From an uncultured Clostridia bacterium (GTDB lineage: Bacteria; Bacillota; Clostridia; Oscillospirales; CAG-272): a stretch of 64,000 nt of DNA. Below, one piece after another: positions 8,176 to 16,358 of this stretch; position 1 is the stretch's first letter; every line of letters begins with the position of its first letter. The stretch is taken from NCBI GenBank assembly GCA_947630625.1, contig CANRIL010000006.1, positions 1-64,000 of the forward strand, given 5' to 3'. Under the pieces are notes generated by a model. It was given only the letters and a program-made list of their open reading frames with translations. It made no database searches and had not been told where the DNA came from. The translations under genes were made by a program, and so were the position numbers.

Positions 8176-8814
8176 ATGCCAAGGATCGAAAGCTGGATCA
8201 TTTTTGCGGCGTCAGTTGCCGCTATTGTGATCGTGAGTTTGCTTGTCGTAAAATCGTATAAATACATCAGGGCGCTTGTTAAGCGCTGCCAGTTGATACG
8301 CTCGCTTAAGAGGGTGTGCCGCTTGAAAAACTATAAGATGGAGAAATTATCATCTTATTACCGGTCGATATTCCGGGCTTCGGACAAAAACGAAATACTG
8401 ATCACGACGCCGAAGAAAAAATATTGCATAAAGTTCTTTACTTGTCTGCGTTATAAGGATACTTATACTTTTGCCGACGTAAAGCATTACACCACCGCGT
8501 CAAACGCGGGGATGACGCTTGTGAACATGAACCCGTTTATAAGCGGTATATCAAAGAAGGCCCCCTCTTTGCAGATACAGCATTTCAGCAAGGTGGCGAA
8601 TGAAGGCGTGACGGAATTCGAAGTAACCGGCGGCGAGGGGGGAGACGCTTCGCGTTCATATGCCGACGCGGAGATGATTTTGTGCATTAGTCCTATCCCG
8701 ATCGAAATGCGCCGCGTTAAGGGGAACACCACTGTGCAGATGTTTGACGGCGACGAGCTTGACGGATATGTTGTATACAGCGGGAAAGCGCTGCTTTCAT
8801 ACCTGAACAGATAG
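8176..8814 (+). CDS. Hypothetical single-pass membrane protein
   Basis: 212 residues preceded by a strong ribosome site (AGGGAGGATATATATA-ATG). One transmembrane helix lies at about 7-26, followed by a basic juxtamembrane region rich in Lys and Arg and then a soluble domain of about 150 residues, predicted cytoplasmic by the positive-inside rule. The soluble part has mixed beta character (NEILITTPKKKYCIKFF, GVTEFEVTGG). I do not recognise a family. It is the first of three + strand genes for membrane-associated proteins, but a hairpin (8840-8895) and a new promoter separate it from the next. Confidence 0.7.
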   Translation: MPRIESWIIFAASVAAIVIVSLLVVKSYKYIRALVKRCQLIRSLKRVCRLKNYKMEKLSSYYRSIFRASDKNEILITTPKKKYCIKFFTCLRYKDTYTFADVKHYTTASNAGMTLVNMNPFISGISKKAPSLQIQHFSKVANEGVTEFEVTGGEGGDASRSYADAEMILCISPIPIEMRRVKGNTTVQMFDGDELDGYVVYSGKALLSYLNR

Positions 8815-8839
8815 CCCGCTGTCAAGCGTTATATAAAAA

Positions 8840-8895
8840 GGCGCAATATCGTGATCTCTTCCCCCCTCGGATTCGAGGGGGGAAAATTTTGCGCC
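8840..8895 (+). terminator. Nested hairpin terminator
   Basis: The inner stem TTCCCCCCTCG/CGAGGGGGGAA (8859-8869 and 8874-8884) is followed by AATTTT, and outer arms GGCGCAA/TTGCGCC (8840-8846 and 8889-8895) extend it. It ends the transcript of the gene at 8176. Confidence 0.7.
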
Positions 8896-8974
8896 GATTT
8901 TGCGGTCAGCTTTATATGTATTTTGCGGCGCGGTCGGAAAATTTCCGCGCCAACCTGTTGTGATGCAAAAGTTA

Positions 8975-9003
8975 TGGACATAATTACTGAAATATGTTAT
9001 ACT
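8975..9003 (+). promoter_or_regulatory. Sigma-A type promoter
   Basis: TGGACA (8975-8980), 17-nt spacer, TATACT (8998-9003). It lies about 46 nt before the ATG of the zinc-ribbon membrane protein. Confidence 0.65.
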
Positions 9004-9049
9004 ATAAAAAATAATTATTGCATATAAACATGCCGACAGGAGATACAAC

Positions 9050-9640
9050 ATGAAAATCGTGCTTCCTCCCGAAAACGCCGACGTTATTGCTTATATCAAA
9101 GATAAGCGCAGACGAGCCGTTATGCCGTATATTATATGGGTCGCGGCTGTGATGATACTCGAAATTGCATTCCTGTTCCGCTATTTCAGCGAAAGGATCA
9201 ACATGCCGATCTCGATCCTTCTGTGGCTGATACTGCTTCTAATTCCGATCGTCTTCAGAAAGGTCAAGATGCCGAAACGATCTTTTGAAGGCGTTATCAC
9301 CGAAATCCGCGTAAAACCGTCACGCGGATTATGGATGCGCAACGGCAGCGGCACGATGATCAACCCATATTCTTATAAGACGTGGGTGATCTACAATACG
9401 ATCATAACCGTTGATATAGGCGGGGGCAAAACAAAAAAGGTTATTTATCAGGATTCGGAACACGAAAATTCATATCCTTATCGCGTCGGCGACCGCGTGC
9501 GGTACATATGGGGAATGGAATATATGCAGATAATGCCGGACGGCGATCTCAAACGGTACTTTATCTGCCCGTTCTGCCGCGCGAACCTGACTCTTGAAGA
9601 TGAAAAATGCGGCGAATGCGGGCTGTCGGTACCGAAATAA
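9050..9640 (+). CDS. Membrane protein with C-terminal zinc ribbon
   Basis: 196 residues. Two adjacent transmembrane helices (about 24-42 and 50-66) are followed by a beta-rich domain (about 75-165) and a C-terminal zinc ribbon: CPFC, then CGECG, a CxxC-CxxC arrangement that should bind one zinc. The start has AGGAGA 7 nt upstream and its own promoter. The family is not recognised; the layout resembles small Firmicute DUF membrane proteins with a terminal zinc ribbon. The next gene on the strand begins 55 nt later, so co-transcription with the GH25 gene is likely. Confidence 0.75.
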   Translation: MKIVLPPENADVIAYIKDKRRRAVMPYIIWVAAVMILEIAFLFRYFSERINMPISILLWLILLLIPIVFRKVKMPKRSFEGVITEIRVKPSRGLWMRNGSGTMINPYSYKTWVIYNTIITVDIGGGKTKKVIYQDSEHENSYPYRVGDRVRYIWGMEYMQIMPDGDLKRYFICPFCRANLTLEDEKCGECGLSVPK

Positions 9641-9694
9641 AAAAATATCGCGGATCATCGTTGATCGGAATCATAAAACAGGATCAATGATCTT

Positions 9695-10423
9695 ATGAAG
9701 AAAAGGCTGCTTATTGTATTTGGTCTGCTTCTTTCGGTATGCGCCGTTTATTTTGTCCTGCTTTATTGCGGCGTCCTTCACATAAATAATCCGAGTTCGG
9801 AAAAATATCCGGTCACGGGGGTGGACGTTTCTTCCCATCAGGGGACTGTCGACTGGGAAGCTTTGGCGTCGCAGGACATAAAATTTGCATTTATAAAGGC
9901 GACGGAGGGGTCATCCTTTGTTGACGACCGCTTTACAGCGAATTGGGCGGACGCATCAAAAACAGATCTGCGCGTCGGCGCTTATCATTTTTTCAGCTTT
10001 GAGTCATCCGGCGAGGCGCAGGCTGAACTGTTCTGCGGCACTGTCGAGCCGGTTAAAAATATGCTTCCGCCGGTCATCGACGTTGAATATTACGGAAAAT
10101 TCAAGTCCGTGGATGATATCAACGTTTCCGATATCAAACTCGAACTCCGCGTTCTTGTGGAGAAATTGACGGACAAATATTGGATGAAGCCGATCATTTA
10201 TGCAAGTAAAGAAACGTATGATACGATCGTCAGGGAAGATTTCAGCGACTGCGATTTGTGGATACGAAGCGTTTATTCGGCTGTCGACAGCGATATCGAC
10301 TGGACCTTCTGGCAATATTCAAACAGGCATATTTTAAAGGGCTATTCCGGGGAAGAACGGTATATCGACATGAACGTTTTCTCCGGCACCGTTGAGGATT
10401 TCGCTTCTTATCCGAAAGGCTGA
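9695..10423 (+). CDS. GH25 family lysozyme-like muramidase, membrane-anchored
   Basis: 242 residues. An N-terminal signal anchor (about 4-25) lacks an obvious cleavage site. The GH25 domain (about 40-238) opens with GVDVSSHQG, where Asp44 is in the active-site motif, and has the family segments FAFIKATEG, GAYHFFS and PPVIDVEYYG, the last carrying the Asp and Glu expected at the catalytic centre. GH25 enzymes cleave the N-acetylmuramyl beta-1,4 bond of peptidoglycan. Length is normal for a single-domain member with no wall-binding repeats. It probably acts in wall remodelling at the outer membrane face. It follows the zinc-ribbon membrane protein in the same direction. Confidence 0.92.
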   Translation: MKKRLLIVFGLLLSVCAVYFVLLYCGVLHINNPSSEKYPVTGVDVSSHQGTVDWEALASQDIKFAFIKATEGSSFVDDRFTANWADASKTDLRVGAYHFFSFESSGEAQAELFCGTVEPVKNMLPPVIDVEYYGKFKSVDDINVSDIKLELRVLVEKLTDKYWMKPIIYASKETYDTIVREDFSDCDLWIRSVYSAVDSDIDWTFWQYSNRHILKGYSGEERYIDMNVFSGTVEDFASYPKG

Positions 10424-10533
10424 TTTGAATATACGATTTTGAAAAACTCTTGACAGTGCAGCCGAAGGTTCCATGTGGCTCGGACGGGGTGAAATATATT
10501 TTGCGGGAAAGATTCGAAATATATCTGATCCGC

Positions 10534-10561
10534 TTGCATTTTCGGAAATTTGCTTTACAAT
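10534..10561 (+). promoter_or_regulatory. Promoter for a 22-codon small ORF
   Basis: TTGCAT (10534-10539), 16-nt spacer, TACAAT (10556-10561). The only thing between it and the terminator at 10758 is the small ORF at 10657, so this is probably a separate short transcript. Confidence 0.5.
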
Positions 10562-10656
10562 GTAAGAAAGCTTCGACTGCATTATACGGCGCGGTGCCGG
10601 TATTGCATGTCGGAGCTTTGAATGAATATGAAAAATCGTGACAGGAGTGATAAACG

Positions 10657-10725
10657 ATGGTGCTGCTTTGCGTTATTATCTTTCCGTTTGCAGTTTTATA
10701 TTTCCTTTTGAAAATGAATAAGTAA
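10657..10725 (+). CDS. 22-residue hydrophobic membrane microprotein
   Basis: ATG to TAA encodes MVLLCVIIFPFAVLYFLLKMN followed by K. It is one transmembrane helix with a central Pro and a positively charged C-terminus. It is too short for the ORF track. CAGGAGTG lies 8 nt upstream, a candidate promoter lies at 10534-10561 and a strong terminator at 10758-10784, so the ORF has a complete transcription unit of its own. Such peptides act as membrane regulators or type I toxins in other bacteria. No function can be assigned, and no antisense RNA partner is evident by eye. Confidence 0.6.
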   Translation: MVLLCVIIFPFAVLYFLLKMNK

Positions 10726-10757
10726 GCTTCATCATCTGAAACGGTGTATTACTGCTT

Positions 10758-10784
10758 AAAAACCGCCCGACATGGGCGGTTTTT
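10758..10784 (+). terminator. Bidirectional terminator
   Basis: AAAAACCGCCC and GGGCGGTTTTT arms with a 5-nt loop. It ends the small-ORF transcript on + and lies 50 nt beyond the metH stop on -, so it serves both. Confidence 0.85.
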
Positions 10785-10834
10785 AATTTGCCTTGCGGAC
10801 AGTGACACGTCCTCTTTGTCCGTCACGCGCCTCT

Positions 10835-13165
10835 TTAATCTCCGCGCCGCGTGCCGTAGACTTCATCCGCGATGCGAACGGTCTGCATTGCGTCGCTTGA
10901 GTAGTAGTCGGCGCCGAGGTCGCGGGCGAGCTCATGCGTCAGCACCGCGCCGCCGACGGCGATCTTGCAGTCACAGGCGGCGCGCAGCGCCTCGATCGTC
11001 TTTCTCATCGACGGGACTGTCGTCGTCATGAGCGCCGAAAGCCCGACGAGGCGCGCGCCGGTCGAAAGCGTTTCCGCAACGATCTTCTCCGGCGGCACGT
11101 CCTTTCCGAGGTCGTGAACATCGTAACCGTAGTTTGAAAGCAGAGCCGAGACGATGTTTTTGCCTATGTCGTGGACATCGCCCTCGACGGTTGCCATGAT
11201 CACGATCCCGCGGTCGCGGCAGCCGCCGCCCATCCGCTTCTTTATCTCCTCAAACGACGCCGAGGCGGCGTCGGCTCCGGCGATGAGCTGCGGGAGAAAC
11301 GATCTGCCCGATTCATATTCTTCGCCGAGACGCGAGAGCCCTGGGATTATGTGGCCGTCGATTATCTCAAGCGCATGGACGCCGCTGTCAAGCAGCTCCG
11401 AGGTGAGGCGCACGGAGTCGTTTTTATTGCCGCGCAGCACTGCTTCGGCAAGTGTATAAGATTGTTCGGCGTTTGCCTTATTTAAATCGGAGAAGTCCCC
11501 GGAGAGCGCTTTATAAGCTGAAAGCGCACCTTTCATTGCTTCGGACTCCGGATTCAGTATCGCCGCCGAGAGTCCGCGCGAGAGCGCGAGCGTCAGAAAC
11601 GCGGCGTTGACAGCGTCGCGGTCGGGCAGACCGAACGAGACGTTTGAGACGCCGAGCACGGTTCCGACGGAGAGCTCGCGCGTTATTTTTTCTACGGCGT
11701 CAAGCGTTGTTTTTGCGGCGTCCTTATCCGCGGCGACAGTCAGCGTCAGCGCGTCGATCAGGATATCGCGGCGCGGAATGCCGTATTTTTCCGCTTCATT
11801 TACGATGCGGCGCGCGATCTCAAGTCTGCCGTCCGCCGTCGGGGGTATCCCTCCCTCGTCGAGCGTCAGCCCGATCAATACGCCGCCGTATTTTTTGACG
11901 AGCGGGAAAACATCGTCCATGACCTCGCGCTTGCCGTTGACGGAATTGACGATCGGCTTGCCGTTGGCGGCGCGCAGCGCCGCTTCCATTGCATTTATGT
12001 CGGAGGTGTCTATGACGAGCGGGAGTCGGACTGCTGCCTGTACTTCGCGAACGGCGCGCAAAAGCGTTTCGCGTTCGTCCGTCCCGGGGACGCCGCAGTT
12101 GATGTCGAGCGCGTCCGCCCCGGCGTCGGCCTGTGAACGCGCGAGCGCGACGATTTTGTCCATGTCGCCGGACTTGAGCGCGTCGCGCAGCTTCGGCTTG
12201 CCCGTGGGATTTATGCGTTCGCCTATAACGATCGGGGAGGTGCCGAAAGTGACGGTGCAGGCGCCTGAGGCGGCGCGGGTCGGGAGGGAAACTTCGCGCT
12301 GCACGACGTTCATCCCGGCGACGAGGGCCGATGTTTCGCGGATGAAATCAGGCGTCGTGCCGCAGCAGCCGCCAACCGCCGCCGCGCCCATTTTTGCCAT
12401 ACGCAGGTTGTATTCGGCATATTCGGCGGGGCGCATGTTATAATATGTTCGCTCGCCGTCGACGGTCGGCAGCCCGGCGTTCGGGCTGACTATGACGGGG
12501 AGGGAGGTCGCTCCGAGCAGTTCCGGCAGCGCCTGTTCCATCGCCTCGGGCCCCGTGCCGCAGTTGAGCCCGACGGCAGAGACGCCGAGCGATTCCGCAA
12601 CGGCGGCAAACGTCGTGATATCTGCGCCCGAAAGCAGGCGGCGGTTTTTGTCTACGGTGAATGAGACGAATATCGGCAGATCACACGATTCTTTGGCGGC
12701 GATTATCGCCGCTTTTGCTTCATAAATATCTGTCATCGTCTCGCAGAGGACGCAGTCGCAGTATGGCGCGCCGGAGCGGATCACGTTTTTGTAAAGCGCG
12801 ACGGCGTCCTCAAAGTTGAGGTCGCCGAGCGGATGAAGGAGATGTCCGGTCGGGCCGAGGTCGAGGGCGACGAATCCGTGCCCCGCCTCGTCAACGGCTT
12901 CGCGGGCGAGCCTGCACCCGGCCACCGCGATTTTATCAGCGTCAGGGCTGCCGGGGCGCGCGGCGACGAACGTATTTGACTTGATAATATCCGCCCCCGC
13001 GCGAAGATATTCGCGGTGAAGCGCCTTGATATCGTCCGGGCGGGAGATGTTCCACGCGTCGGAGTGTTCGCCGGGACGGAGCCCCATCGACTGGAGCACG
13101 GTGCCGGTCGCGCCGTCAAATATCAGCAGGCGGCGGCCTAAAAGAGAGAGGAGATTTTCTTTCAT
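10835..13165 (-). CDS. metH: Cobalamin-dependent methionine synthase, short form
   Basis: 776 residues. Domains in order: homocysteine S-methyltransferase (about 1-290; zinc Cys in GLNCGTGP and GGCCGTTP), pterin-binding TIM barrel (about 310-570; GERINPTGKPK), cobalamin cap (about 590-665) and B12-binding domain with GDVHDIGKN, whose His is the lower axial ligand. It lacks the ~330-residue C-terminal AdoMet reactivation domain of E. coli MetH, the usual state in Clostridia, where a separate activator is used; none lies in this window. The reaction transfers the methyl of 5-methyl-THF to homocysteine. The start overlaps the metF stop by 4 nt, so the two are coupled. Confidence 0.95.
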   Translation of the reverse strand: MKENLLSLLGRRLLIFDGATGTVLQSMGLRPGEHSDAWNISRPDDIKALHREYLRAGADIIKSNTFVAARPGSPDADKIAVAGCRLAREAVDEAGHGFVALDLGPTGHLLHPLGDLNFEDAVALYKNVIRSGAPYCDCVLCETMTDIYEAKAAIIAAKESCDLPIFVSFTVDKNRRLLSGADITTFAAVAESLGVSAVGLNCGTGPEAMEQALPELLGATSLPVIVSPNAGLPTVDGERTYYNMRPAEYAEYNLRMAKMGAAAVGGCCGTTPDFIRETSALVAGMNVVQREVSLPTRAASGACTVTFGTSPIVIGERINPTGKPKLRDALKSGDMDKIVALARSQADAGADALDINCGVPGTDERETLLRAVREVQAAVRLPLVIDTSDINAMEAALRAANGKPIVNSVNGKREVMDDVFPLVKKYGGVLIGLTLDEGGIPPTADGRLEIARRIVNEAEKYGIPRRDILIDALTLTVAADKDAAKTTLDAVEKITRELSVGTVLGVSNVSFGLPDRDAVNAAFLTLALSRGLSAAILNPESEAMKGALSAYKALSGDFSDLNKANAEQSYTLAEAVLRGNKNDSVRLTSELLDSGVHALEIIDGHIIPGLSRLGEEYESGRSFLPQLIAGADAASASFEEIKKRMGGGCRDRGIVIMATVEGDVHDIGKNIVSALLSNYGYDVHDLGKDVPPEKIVAETLSTGARLVGLSALMTTTVPSMRKTIEALRAACDCKIAVGGAVLTHELARDLGADYYSSDAMQTVRIADEVYGTRRGD

Positions 13166-14022
13166 TTTCCTATTATATCAGAGATGTTGTTCATTATCGC
13201 CGCCGCCGTTTCGGGGCGGTTCATCGTATATATGTGGACGTGGTTGACGCCGTGCGCAAACAGGTCGATTATCTGCTCGGTCGCGTACGCTATGCCCGCC
13301 TGCCGCGTCGCCGCCGCGTCGTCGCCGAAGCGGTCTGCGATCGCCCGCATTCGGGGCGGCAGGACGGTGCCGGAGAGCTCCGCCGAGCGGATGATCTGGC
13401 GCGCGTTCGTCACGGGCATGATCCCGGCGACGACGGGCAGATCTATCCCGGCGCGCAGCATTCGGTACAGAAACGCGTAGTAGATATCGTTGTCGAAGAA
13501 CATCTGCGTCGTCAGAAATTCAGCCCCCGCCTCCGCCTTCATCCGCAGATATCCGATATCGTCGGCATACGTGCGCGATTCGGGGTGGCAGTCCGGATAG
13601 CAGGCTCCGCCGAGGCAGAAGGAGCCACGCGCGTGTATGTAAGCGATCAGATCGGACGCATGCGGGAAATCCGTTTTTACGGCGGAGCCGTCCGCAGGCA
13701 GATCGCCGCGGAGCACGAGGACGTTTTCTATCCCGTGCTCGGATAGGGAGCGCGTCAGTCTGTCGGCGTCGGCTTTGTCAGACGAAACGCACGTCAGATG
13801 CGCGAGCGCCGGTATGCCGAAGGATTCAACGGCTTCGGCGACGCGGAGCGTATAATCCGCCGTGCTTCCCGCGCGGCACGTGACGGAGATGAACGAGGGC
13901 GACAGCGGAGCGAGCTTTTCAATGATCCGCTCTGTTTCGTCTATGCTCTGAAACGATTTCGGCGGGAATATCTCAAACGAAACAGACGGGCGATCACGGC
14001 GCAGTATTTCACTTATTTTCAT
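13162..14022 (-). CDS. metF: Methylenetetrahydrofolate reductase
   Basis: Start set at 14022 (MKISEILRR), with AAAGGAAAAACGG upstream. The 462-residue track ORF adds 176 Arg-rich residues that are only a shadow of the neighbouring gene. The remaining 286 residues are normal for MetF: SFEIFPPK near the start, SVTCRAGS, LRGD and FFDND segments of the FAD-binding TIM barrel. It reduces 5,10-methylene-THF to 5-methyl-THF, the methyl donor for the MetH encoded next. ATGA overlaps join it to metH downstream and to the membrane protein gene upstream, so three genes form one coupled operon. Confidence 0.95.
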   Translation of the reverse strand: MKISEILRRDRPSVSFEIFPPKSFQSIDETERIIEKLAPLSPSFISVTCRAGSTADYTLRVAEAVESFGIPALAHLTCVSSDKADADRLTRSLSEHGIENVLVLRGDLPADGSAVKTDFPHASDLIAYIHARGSFCLGGACYPDCHPESRTYADDIGYLRMKAEAGAEFLTTQMFFDNDIYYAFLYRMLRAGIDLPVVAGIMPVTNARQIIRSAELSGTVLPPRMRAIADRFGDDAAATRQAGIAYATEQIIDLFAHGVNHVHIYTMNRPETAAAIMNNISDIIGK

Positions 14023-14804
14023 CCGTTTTTCCTTTCGGTCAAAGACAGTATCAGCCGCCACGACAACCAGATCAGAAATGCGCAGAGCGTCAGCGCGGCC
14101 ATATATAAAATCGAGTTGACCTGCCAGCCGAGAAGGGCTGTTATGTCCCGGCAGACCGGCAGTGGCGACGGGGTGGGGCCGAGGTAGAACATATTTACCT
14201 CGGGGCGGCTTTTGTGCATCGAAAAATTGATCGCGAACGCGGCGGCGCAGAGCATCAGATAAAACGCGGCGGCGTCGGAGAATCGCTTGCCGCATCTGCC
14301 GCCGGCGGCGGCGCGGACGCCGAGAAAAATCAGCGTCAGGTGCCAGAGAAACGAGTGCAGCGCCATCGCCAGATACGGCCGCAGCATCGTTTCCGGCGAG
14401 ATATATGATGCCGCCCCGCCCATGAGCCCGTAAGTCGCGAGAAACGTATATGCGGCTCCCCGCACGCGTTCGTTTTTGACGAACGGCGCGGCGAGCGCGA
14501 CGTACATCGGGATCGAGCAGAGCTGAAACGGGATGAGGTCGGCGCGCCATTGTCCCTCAACGGCGGGGTAAAACAGCTGTTTATATATCTCCCCAAGCAG
14601 CAGGATCATCCCGACGGCGAACATGAGCGGGTCGCGGCACGCCCTCTCCTTTTTCGGCATCATCTTCGACGTGAGAACGGCGAGGACGCACGCGGCGGGG
14701 ACGCCTACGGCGAAGAACGCGAAATGGAAGCTGCCGTAAGGCTTCAGCCACGACTCCGGCATCCGCCATGCGGTCTTTTTTATCAGATCAAAGAGCGCGT
14801 CCAC
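14019..14804 (-). CDS. YwaF/TMEM164-like integral membrane protein
   Basis: 261 residues with about six or seven transmembrane helices. The segment LIPFQLCSIPMYVAL is the hallmark of the TIGR02206/YwaF group. Start is GTG at 14804 with GGGAGG 6 nt upstream; an ATG 5 nt earlier is out of frame. Its stop overlaps the metF ATG by 4 nt, making it the first gene of the metF-metH operon, an unexpected partner for one-carbon genes. Its function is unknown. The promoter at 14837-14865 leaves only about 25 nt of leader, too short for a SAM riboswitch. Confidence 0.75.
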   Translation of the reverse strand: MDALFDLIKKTAWRMPESWLKPYGSFHFAFFAVGVPAACVLAVLTSKMMPKKERACRDPLMFAVGMILLLGEIYKQLFYPAVEGQWRADLIPFQLCSIPMYVALAAPFVKNERVRGAAYTFLATYGLMGGAASYISPETMLRPYLAMALHSFLWHLTLIFLGVRAAAGGRCGKRFSDAAAFYLMLCAAAFAINFSMHKSRPEVNMFYLGPTPSPLPVCRDITALLGWQVNSILYMAALTLCAFLIWLSWRLILSLTERKNG

Positions 14805-14836
14805 GTCATGCCTCCCCCGGTTTTATTTGCAGATAC

Positions 14837-14865
14837 ATTATACATTGTTTTTGCCCGCTCTGCAA
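14837..14865 (-). promoter_or_regulatory. Promoter of the membrane protein-metF-metH operon
   Basis: On the - strand TTGCAG (14860-14865), 17-nt spacer, TATAAT (14837-14842). The leader to the GTG is about 25 nt, with no room for a riboswitch. Confidence 0.7.
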
Positions 14866-14901
14866 GCCGATTATTTGCTTTATCGGTTTTTCCGGCGCTG
14901 C

Positions 14902-14930
14902 TTGACATTAAAGCCGACAGGTTGTATAAT
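14902..14930 (+). promoter_or_regulatory. Consensus sigma-A promoter
   Basis: TTGACA (14902-14907), 17-nt spacer, TATAAT (14925-14930). Both hexamers are perfect. It drives the lipoprotein at 14971 and is divergent from the metF-metH operon promoter. Confidence 0.85.
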
Positions 14931-14970
14931 TTATTCGCAATGTTATATATAAGATCGGAGAAACAGAGAA

Positions 14971-15738
14971 ATGAAAAAATTTATATCGCTGCTGCTTCTG
15001 CTTGCGCTTACGCTGACTTTCGTGCTCTCATCGTGCGCCGCCCCAGAAGGCGACGGACAGACGACTGGCGGGGACGGATCGGGCACGGCCGGGGAGACGG
15101 GCGGCGCGACGGACGCGAAAACGGACGGGGACGAGCCGGAAGAGGAATTATATCTTGAGGATTTTTATCCGTTTGAAGGCAACATAGTTCCCGACTCCGT
15201 AAAAAATTTCGGCTGGCTTGCGCCGGACGCGACATCTGAATTTATATACGTTGACGCAAGTCACGTTATTCACGACGGGAAGGGTACATGGAACAACATG
15301 ACCGACCGCCTGCCGACAAACGTTTTCGACATGAACGCTTACACGTATTACGACTGCGACGAGACTGACGAGACGGTCAACAACGAGGACATGAACGTCG
15401 GGATACCTTACAGCGGCTCCGAGCCGTTCCCGACGGGATATGTCGGCGCATATATCGAGGACGGCATATATCTGACCGAGATACGCTGGTTCGGCCGCGC
15501 CGACAACCCGGACCGTAACGCGGGCGGCGTCTTTCAGGCGTCCGTCGACGGGGAGACGTGGGTCGATCTATACACGATTCAGTATAATTCCCCGTGCGTC
15601 GACTATATGATCGTTCACCCGAGCGATATGCCCGAATCGTGCGCGACGACGGTATATCACTATGTCAGATACGTCAGCCCGGTCGACGGCTTCTGCAACA
15701 TCTCCGAAATCGAGCTCTGGGGCAGACCGGCGAAGTGA
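14971..15738 (+). CDS. Secreted lipoprotein, discoidin-like fold possible
   Basis: 255 residues. The lipoprotein signal ends in VLSSC (Cys about 22), followed by a Gly/Thr/Asp-rich linker of about 30 residues typical of this genome's lipoproteins. The globular part (about 60-255) includes GGVFQASVDGETWVDLYTI and ends with FCNISEIELWG. These are the core strands of discoidin (F5/8 type C) modules, which bind carbohydrates. The N-terminal half shows no clear family. It is likely a surface sugar-binding protein. A perfect promoter lies just upstream. The fold is inferred from these strand motifs only. Confidence 0.7.
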   Translation: MKKFISLLLLLALTLTFVLSSCAAPEGDGQTTGGDGSGTAGETGGATDAKTDGDEPEEELYLEDFYPFEGNIVPDSVKNFGWLAPDATSEFIYVDASHVIHDGKGTWNNMTDRLPTNVFDMNAYTYYDCDETDETVNNEDMNVGIPYSGSEPFPTGYVGAYIEDGIYLTEIRWFGRADNPDRNAGGVFQASVDGETWVDLYTIQYNSPCVDYMIVHPSDMPESCATTVYHYVRYVSPVDGFCNISEIELWGRPAK

Positions 15739-15771
15739 TTTGCGCTGACGGAGCGTGACCGATAAAAGTCC

Positions 15772-16275
15772 TTGTGCGCTTTTAAAAATTTGGAATATAA
15801 TTGCGGATTTCAAAGGGATAACAACCGGTTCCGGTACAGGGCGGCTGCCGTCATAGTTGAGGACGGGTGCGTGCTTTTCGCGGGAAACGAGCGGGAAGAC
15901 TACCTTTATTCCATCGGCGGCGCGGTACATATGGGCGAGACGGCGGAGGACGCCGTCCGGCGCGAGGTATTTGTAGAGACGGGCGTCAGATACGAAATTG
16001 ACCGCCTCGCCGTGATACACGAGAATTTTTTCAATGAAAATTCGGGCTCGCTCAAAGGGCTGTCGTGTCACGAGCTCGCGCTTTACTTCATTATGAAGCC
16101 GCGCGGGACGCAGGAACTGAACAGCGACAGCTATACTCTCGGCGTCCGCGAGCATATGCACTGGATACCGATAGAAAAGCTCCCGGAATATAAGGCGTTT
16201 CCGTCGTTCATGTATGAATACCTGACGACCGCGCATGAGGGCGTCGAGCATATCGTCGCGGATGAGAGGGTATAA
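15772..16275 (+). CDS. NUDIX hydrolase with imperfect Nudix box
   Basis: 167 residues. The Nudix box reads GAVHMGETAEDAVRREVFVETGV; compared with Gx5Ex7REUXEEXGU, the first Glu of the EE pair is Val, which could weaken Mg binding. Flanking strands (RYRAAAVIVEDGCVLF, MHWIPIEKL) are normal for the family, which hydrolyses nucleoside diphosphate derivatives. The start is doubtful: the frame opens after a stop with TTG codons at 15772 and 15790, no ATG and no Shine-Dalgarno site. Either initiation is weak or the original start has been lost. It follows the lipoprotein by 33 nt. Possibly a decaying gene. Confidence 0.7.
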   Translation: MCAFKNLEYNCGFQRDNNRFRYRAAAVIVEDGCVLFAGNEREDYLYSIGGAVHMGETAEDAVRREVFVETGVRYEIDRLAVIHENFFNENSGSLKGLSCHELALYFIMKPRGTQELNSDSYTLGVREHMHWIPIEKLPEYKAFPSFMYEYLTTAHEGVEHIVADERV

Positions 16276-16299
16276 CGCTTGACCGGTTTAAAAATCTGA

Positions 16300-16342
16300 A
16301 AAGCGAGGGGAGGGAAACTTTCGATTGGCAGTTTCTCTCCCC
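16300..16342 (-). terminator. Terminator after purF
   Basis: GGGGAGGGAAACT (16307-16319) and AGTTTCTCTCCCC (16330-16342) form a 13-bp stem with one mismatch. On the - strand it is followed by TCGCTTTTC. It lies 17 nt beyond the purF stop. Confidence 0.65.
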
Positions 16343-16358
16343 TTTAAAATATATCGTT

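Noticed and set aside
10440-10500. TTGACA followed by dyad-like sequence near 10450, considered as a MerR-type promoter
   Set aside because: No -10 hexamer at 16-20 nt spacing and no MerR gene nearby; it remains unexplained intergenic sequence.
14023-14550. N-terminal extension of the metF ORF (Arg-rich, about 176 residues)
   Set aside because: It overlaps the membrane protein gene in another frame, has no family resemblance, and a good ribosome site precedes the shorter MetF start.
14805-14836. SAM riboswitch before the metF-metH operon
   Set aside because: The predicted leader is only about 25 nt, far too short, and no SAM-I or SAM-II motifs were seen.
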